Shown here: piece by piece, positions 47,853 to 51,511 of the stretch
Layout of the letters: every line of letters begins with the position of its first letter
Position numbering within the stretch: position 1 is the first letter of the stretch
Assembly (NCBI GenBank): GCA_037440765.1
Contig: JBBITL010000028.1
Span: 1 to 51,511, forward strand
DNA: 51,511 bases
Source of the DNA: DTKY01 sp037440765
Lineage (GTDB): Bacteria > Acidobacteriota > Terriglobia > Bryobacterales > Bryobacteraceae
Direction of reading: 5' to 3'
Program-made: the position numbers and the translations under genes
The notes under the pieces: generated by a model
The model's database searches: none
The model's input: only the letters and a program-made list of their open reading frames with translations
Told to the model about the DNA's origin: nothing

Positions 47853-48752
47853 ATGAGCGTCAACCTGCGGCACCTGGAAGCCTTCGTCGCAGTGGCCCGG
47901 TTGTGCAGTTTCACCCGGGCGGCGCGGCTGCTGAACGTCTCGCAGCCGGCGCTGACGGTCCAGATCCGCCAGCTTGAGGAGACGCTGACGGTGCGGTTGC
48001 TCGACCGCAACACCAGGAGCGTGCGGCTGACGCGCGTGGGCGAGGAACTGGCGCCGGTGTTCGAGAAACTGCTGGCGGAAATCGACGCTGTCGTTGCCAG
48101 CGCCAAGGCGCTCTCCACCAGGAGCAAGGGTGTCGTCAGGGTGGCGGCGCTGCCCTCGATCTCCGCCACGCTCCTGCCGCGCGTCATCGCGGGGTTCCGG
48201 AGGCAATACCCGGGCGTTTCGGTGGTGGTGCGGGACACAGTCGAGCAGCAGGTTGTGTCGATGGTGAGGGCCGAAGAGGTTGACCTCGGCATAGGGAGTC
48301 CGGAGGATGCCGCCGCCGACCTCGACTTCACGCTGCTCTTCAAAGACCATATGAGCCTGGTCATGTCGGCCGGCTCCCCGTTGCTGCGCAAGAAGCAGAT
48401 CGGGTTGAGTGACCTGACGGGTTTTCCGCTGATTCTGCTCAGTCCGGAGAGCAGCGTGCGCCACCTTCTGGACAGGGCGCTGGACTCGCTCGGCGTCACG
48501 GCGTCGCCCGAATACGAAGTCACGCTGATGTCCACCGCGGCGGGTCTGGTGCGGGCCGGCCTGGGCGTGGCCGTGCTTCCGTCGGCGGCTCTTGAGATGG
48601 GCGAGCTGACGGGCCTGCGCTCACGCCCGCTGCGGGAGCCGATGCTCACGCGCGAGATCGGCGTTCTGCGCAAAAGCGGGCGCACGCTCTCTCCCGCCGC
48701 CGACAGCTTCCTGCGGTCGCTCGCCGGCAGCCCCCGTCCACTTGGGCTTTAG
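47853..48752 (+). CDS. LysR-family transcriptional regulator
   Basis: A 299-residue LysR-type regulator. The N-terminal winged HTH is LRHLEAFVAVARLCSFTRAA then RLLNVSQPALTVQIRQLEET (residues 5-45); RLLDRNTRSVRLTRVGEEL is the usual linker start; the C-terminal periplasmic-binding-like domain (about 90-295) would bind a small effector. It lies at the 3' end of the esterase run instead of being divergent from it, so if it controls the run it does so from within the same direction (inference). The TAG stop lies directly before the inverted copy of the 131-bp element. Confidence 0.93.
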   Translation: MSVNLRHLEAFVAVARLCSFTRAARLLNVSQPALTVQIRQLEETLTVRLLDRNTRSVRLTRVGEELAPVFEKLLAEIDAVVASAKALSTRSKGVVRVAALPSISATLLPRVIAGFRRQYPGVSVVVRDTVEQQVVSMVRAEEVDLGIGSPEDAAADLDFTLLFKDHMSLVMSAGSPLLRKKQIGLSDLTGFPLILLSPESSVRHLLDRALDSLGVTASPEYEVTLMSTAAGLVRAGLGVAVLPSAALEMGELTGLRSRPLREPMLTREIGVLRKSGRTLSPAADSFLRSLAGSPRPLGL

Positions 48753-48883
48753 CGGGCTGCTGAAAAAGGCCCCGGCAGGCCAAGAGGCCTATCCCGCGTG
48801 GACCGCAAGCCGCTGAGTCTGCGGTGCGGGACAGGCGTCCCCGCCTGTCTTCCGCGGGCGAAGCGGCCTTCTTCAGCACCCTG
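48753..48883 (-). repeat. 131-bp MITE-like element, copy B
   Basis: Inverted copy of 12977-13107 with the same length and about 92% identity, including the internal GACAGGCG hairpin. Terminal repeats again match in about 16 of 19 positions. Flanks are TTTAG on the left and TTTAA on the right, an imperfect target-duplication. As with copy A, the upstream stop codon TAG is part of the flank. Confidence 0.85.
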
Positions 48884-48930
48884 TTTAACGGCCCGGCGGG
48901 CGCGCGCTGCCGCCGGAGCGGGCGGGAGCG

Positions 48931-50136
48931 TCACCACGCGTGAGCCGCGAGAAACTTGGGGAAGTCCGAAGCCCCCTGCACCACCGAGCACCACAGGACC
49001 AACTGTAGGTTCCTGCCTTCCCACCCGCCGGGGATTTGTCTCAAGGCGGCTTGCAGGTGATCCGGATTCGTGAGGAACTCCACCGCGGCTTCCGTGCCCC
49101 AATAGCTGAATCCGCCGGCCAGCAGCGCAGTGCGGCCGGCCTCCGGATCCCAGACGCGGGAGATGATGATGAAGTCCTTCTCCCTGGTGACCCTGGTGTC
49201 GAAGTTCCACTGCCTGCTGGCCGGGTGCATCCGGTCGGCGACAAACCTCAAGGTCCCTTCTCCGGAGAAGTAGAACCGGGCTTGTGGAAGCAGCCGCTCT
49301 GTCCACCTGTTGTTGAATCCGCCCAGGATGACCGCCGCGGTCTGGCGCAGGTCGCGCATCGACAGATCCGACGCTTCCACGACCGAGACGCGCTTGCCCC
49401 TGCTGCCGAGGAACTCGGAAGCGCGTGTAAGGGCGGGGATCTGCCCCCGGTCGACGAAGACCCTGGCGAACGTGGCCCAGGGCATCTCACCGTCCGGCTC
49501 AGCGGTCAACCTGTCGGTCCATCCGAGCACTGGCTCGGCGCCGTTGAGGATCCGCCAGTTCTCCGTTGTCCGCTCGTAGCAGAGCAGGACGCGCGGCTGG
49601 CCGCCCAACACCGGCGCCCAGAACCGCTCCAAATCCGACGGACGCGATCGCACAAGCCAGAACCCGGCGGCCGCCAGCAGGACGAGGAGCGCGGCCAGCA
49701 GCAGGCCCGGGCGCGCTCGGCGCCGCAAGGCCGTTGCCGGCCCCAGTTGAAGGGTCACCGGCTCGGCCGTACTGACCACTGACCGCTGCGCCAACGGCAT
49801 CTCCGGCGGGAGGAACTCGGCCAGGTAGGAACCCCTGTGCACCACTACACGCAGTTCCCCCGCATGCGCAGGATTATCGTAGTACTGGCCGAGCCTCTTG
49901 CGGACCTCGCTGGCCGTTACGCGAACAATTGGATCGGCCTCAGTATCGTAGTCCGGAGGACGGCCGTGCACCTTGATGCCGATGGTCCGCTCAGTGAGTG
50001 GCTCCCGGGCAGGGGACTGGCCCTGCTCAGCGACGAAGCGCAGGAAGGCGGTGCAGCGCTGGCTGTGGCTGAACAACTCGTCAGCGAGAATACGCTCGAT
50101 CTGCGCCTGCTGGTCGGGCGACAGAGCGGATGCCAT
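48931..50136 (-). CDS. Winged-helix-like protein with one transmembrane helix
   Basis: A 401-residue protein of a paralogous type I associate with Acidobacteriota. The N-terminal part (about 5-115: LSPDQQAQIERILADELF, RCTAFLRFVAEQ, LTERTIGIKVHGRPPDYDTE, VRVTASEVRKRLGQYY, VVHRGSYLAEF) resembles the DNA-binding-like module found ahead of TPR or cyclase parts in that phylum. One membrane helix (about 143-163, LLLAALLVLLAAAGFWLV) separates it from an extracytoplasmic part (about 170-401) with no family I recognise. It may be a one-component membrane regulator. A -10 box six bases before the ATG predicts a leaderless mRNA. It is divergent from the TonB-dependent receptor. Confidence 0.7.
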   Translation of the reverse strand: MASALSPDQQAQIERILADELFSHSQRCTAFLRFVAEQGQSPAREPLTERTIGIKVHGRPPDYDTEADPIVRVTASEVRKRLGQYYDNPAHAGELRVVVHRGSYLAEFLPPEMPLAQRSVVSTAEPVTLQLGPATALRRRARPGLLLAALLVLLAAAGFWLVRSRPSDLERFWAPVLGGQPRVLLCYERTTENWRILNGAEPVLGWTDRLTAEPDGEMPWATFARVFVDRGQIPALTRASEFLGSRGKRVSVVEASDLSMRDLRQTAAVILGGFNNRWTERLLPQARFYFSGEGTLRFVADRMHPASRQWNFDTRVTREKDFIIISRVWDPEAGRTALLAGGFSYWGTEAAVEFLTNPDHLQAALRQIPGGWEGRNLQLVLWCSVVQGASDFPKFLAAHAW

Positions 50137-50142
50137 GCGCCC

Positions 50143-50148
50143 ATTATA
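50143..50148 (-). promoter_or_regulatory. -10 box of winged-helix gene (leaderless)
   Basis: On the minus strand TATAAT is a perfect -10, followed by GGGCGC and then the ATG at 50136. Transcription should begin at the start codon. The -35 is weak. Confidence 0.55.
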
Positions 50149-50171
50149 TAGGGATGCTTTCAGGCAGGCAT

Positions 50172-50255
50172 CGTTAGCGGTCTTATCGGTTCGGCCAGGC
50201 AGGCCGGAGGAGCTCCGTTAACGGCTGGTAAGTCGCTGAAAAAAAGCCGTTAACG
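50172..50255. promoter_or_regulatory. CGTTAACG operator-like repeats
   Basis: CGTTAACGGCT (50216-50226) and AGCCGTTAACG (50245-50255) are perfect 11-bp inverted copies with an 18-bp spacer. A related CGTTAGCGG lies at 50172-50180. The first copy sits in a 10-bp palindrome CCGTTAACGG. They lie in the spacer between the winged-helix gene and the receptor gene. Confidence 0.5.
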
Positions 50256-50395
50256 TTCACGCCCGACCTTTTCTGATAAAGCCATTGCGTTTTTCCGTCC
50301 CCGGGGGGGTACGCTGGCTGCAGCAGGCCCGACAGAAGGGCTTGGCCCTGCCCGATGCAGGCCAAAATCAGAGAAAGGGTTGGTCGTCAGGTTGT

Positions 50396-51511
50396 ATGCA
50401 AGCAAAAGGATTCGAACGGACGCGTTTTCCAGTACTGCTGCTGGCGGTGTTGGCGGCTGCGCTGCCTGGCTGGGGTCAGAGCCAGACCGGCCAGGTATCA
50501 GGTATTGTAGTCGACCCGGCGGGAGCGTCCGTCGCGGGCGCCAGGGTTCAATTGGTTCACGTGCTGAGCAGGAACACACGCGAGTTTGTGTCAGAGGCAA
50601 CCGGAAGCTTCGTGTTTCCGAACCTGTTTGCCGGCGAATACAACCTCACGGTTGAGCGGGCTGGCTTTCAGACGTACAGGCAGAGCGGCATTGTTGTCAG
50701 TCCGAGCGAGCGCGTGGACCTGCGCCGGATCGAGTTGCAGATTGGAGACCTGGCAACTGCGATTGAAGTCTCGGCCGAAGCGGCGCGGGTGCAGACGGCC
50801 AGCTCGGAGCGATCCGGCTTCATCAATCCCGTCCAGGTGGAGACGATGCCCAACCGCGGGCGCGACTATCTGGGGCTGCTCAGGCTGATGCCGGGGGTCG
50901 TCGACACCAGCGACCGCAACGCGCCGGGCGAGGCGGGTGCGCCTCAGGTAAACGGCGGCCAGGCAGGACAGTTTCTGGTGACTCTCGACGGCGTCCCGAA
51001 CCAGGATGTGGGCTTCGTCGGAGGTTCTGGATTCATCACCCCCAGCGTGGACGCCATCGGCGAAGTCAGAGTGATGCTGAACGGCTCACAGGCGGAGTTC
51101 GGCGCCCGCTCCGGAGGCCAGATGAGCGTCTCCATCAAGAGCGGGTCCCGGGACTTCCACGGGTCGGCCTACTACTTCTGGCGCCACGAGATCTTCAACG
51201 CGAACGCCTGGAACAACAACCGCCTGGGCGTCACAAAGCCGCGCTATCGCTACAAGAACCCCGGCTACACAATCGGCGGCCCGGTTATCATCCCCGGCAC
51301 CGGGTTCAACAGGGACCGCAACAAGCTGTTCTTCTTCGTTTCCCACGACATGCTGTTGCGGAACAGCTCGGCGGTCTCCACCATGACCTTCCCGACGGAA
51401 GCCGAGCGGAACGGGAACTTCTCGGAGAGCTACGATTCGGTCACCGCCAGGCTCATCACGCTCAGAGACCCGACTACCGGCAGTCCGATAGCTGGCAACC
51501 GGCTGCCCCAG
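50396..51511 (+). CDS. TonB-dependent receptor with carboxypeptidase-regulatory domain (3' truncated by window)
   Basis: The frame is open from ATG 50396 to the window end (372 residues, incomplete). A signal peptide (RFPVLLLAVLAAALPGWG) is followed by a carboxypeptidase-regulatory-like beta sandwich (VSGIVVDPAGASVAGARVQL, about 32-115), then the plug domain (VETMPNRGRDYLGLLRLMPG, VTLDGVPNQDV, VMLNGSQAEFGARSGGQ), and the start of the barrel (FHGSAYYFWRHEIFNANAWN, DRNKLFFFVSHD). This is the Oar-like architecture abundant in Solibacter-type acidobacteria, used for uptake of large or complexed substrates. No strong ribosome site is visible. Confidence 0.93.
   Translation, partial: MQAKGFERTRFPVLLLAVLAAALPGWGQSQTGQVSGIVVDPAGASVAGARVQLVHVLSRNTREFVSEATGSFVFPNLFAGEYNLTVERAGFQTYRQSGIVVSPSERVDLRRIELQIGDLATAIEVSAEAARVQTASSERSGFINPVQVETMPNRGRDYLGLLRLMPGVVDTSDRNAPGEAGAPQVNGGQAGQFLVTLDGVPNQDVGFVGGSGFITPSVDAIGEVRVMLNGSQAEFGARSGGQMSVSIKSGSRDFHGSAYYFWRHEIFNANAWNNNRLGVTKPRYRYKNPGYTIGGPVIIPGTGFNRDRNKLFFFVSHDMLLRNSSAVSTMTFPTEAERNGNFSESYDSVTARLITLRDPTTGSPIAGNRLPQ

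Overview
The window is GC-rich bacterial chromosome that most likely comes from an Acidobacteriota member of the Solibacter/Bryobacter type (inference). The grounds are an Oar-like TonB-dependent receptor with an N-terminal carboxypeptidase-regulatory domain, a winged-helix/transmembrane protein of a type I associate with this phylum, an extra cysteine-rich insertion in RpoB, many exported ester hydrolases, and short dispersed repeats. No phage genes, complete insertion sequence or CRISPR array was seen.

Layout. 1-519 has no supported gene but holds a strong hairpin and short repeats. 520-5230 (minus) is an apparent operon feoA-feoB-PLP decarboxylase-trxB, driven by a near-consensus promoter. 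5325-12976 holds a MerR-TPR fusion, a small TonB-like protein, a chemotaxis receptor, thiL, a secreted protein, a UMF1-type MFS transporter, tRNA-Thr(CGU) and a serine hydrolase. 12977-13107 is one copy of a 131-bp MITE-like element. 13155-15069 holds a D-threonine aldolase/D-serine dehydratase-like enzyme and a vapBC pair bracketed by related 23-bp repeats. 15177-20005 holds RNase J, divergent from uppP-ftsK. 20045-30766 (minus) is the core rplA-rplJ-rplL-rpoB-rpoC cluster. 31043-33781 (minus) runs ECF sigma factor, membrane partner, Spy-like protein and a single-module Clp-type ATPase. 34117-35165 holds panB with a structured leader and tRNA-Leu(UAA).

35370-48752 is the most distinctive accessory region. 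It encodes five exported or probably exported alpha/beta hydrolases of several families (two type-B carboxylesterases, an esterase-D-like protein with an N-terminal E-set domain, a tannase/feruloyl esterase, and a large alpha/beta hydrolase-domain protein). Among them is a translationally coupled set: a Tat-exported barrel-like protein, a gluconate-dehydrogenase-type small subunit, a GMC flavoprotein with a four-cysteine cluster, and a membrane-anchored cytochrome with nine CxxCH haem sites. A LysR regulator closes the run. The working model (inference) is that secreted hydrolases free alcohols, sugars or phenolics from plant esters, and the GMC dehydrogenase oxidises a product and passes electrons to the nonahaem cytochrome.

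48753-48883 is the second, inverted copy of the 131-bp element. The window ends with a transmembrane winged-helix protein (minus) facing a TonB-dependent receptor that runs off the right edge. Several genes have a -10 box so close to the start codon that their transcripts are probably leaderless.
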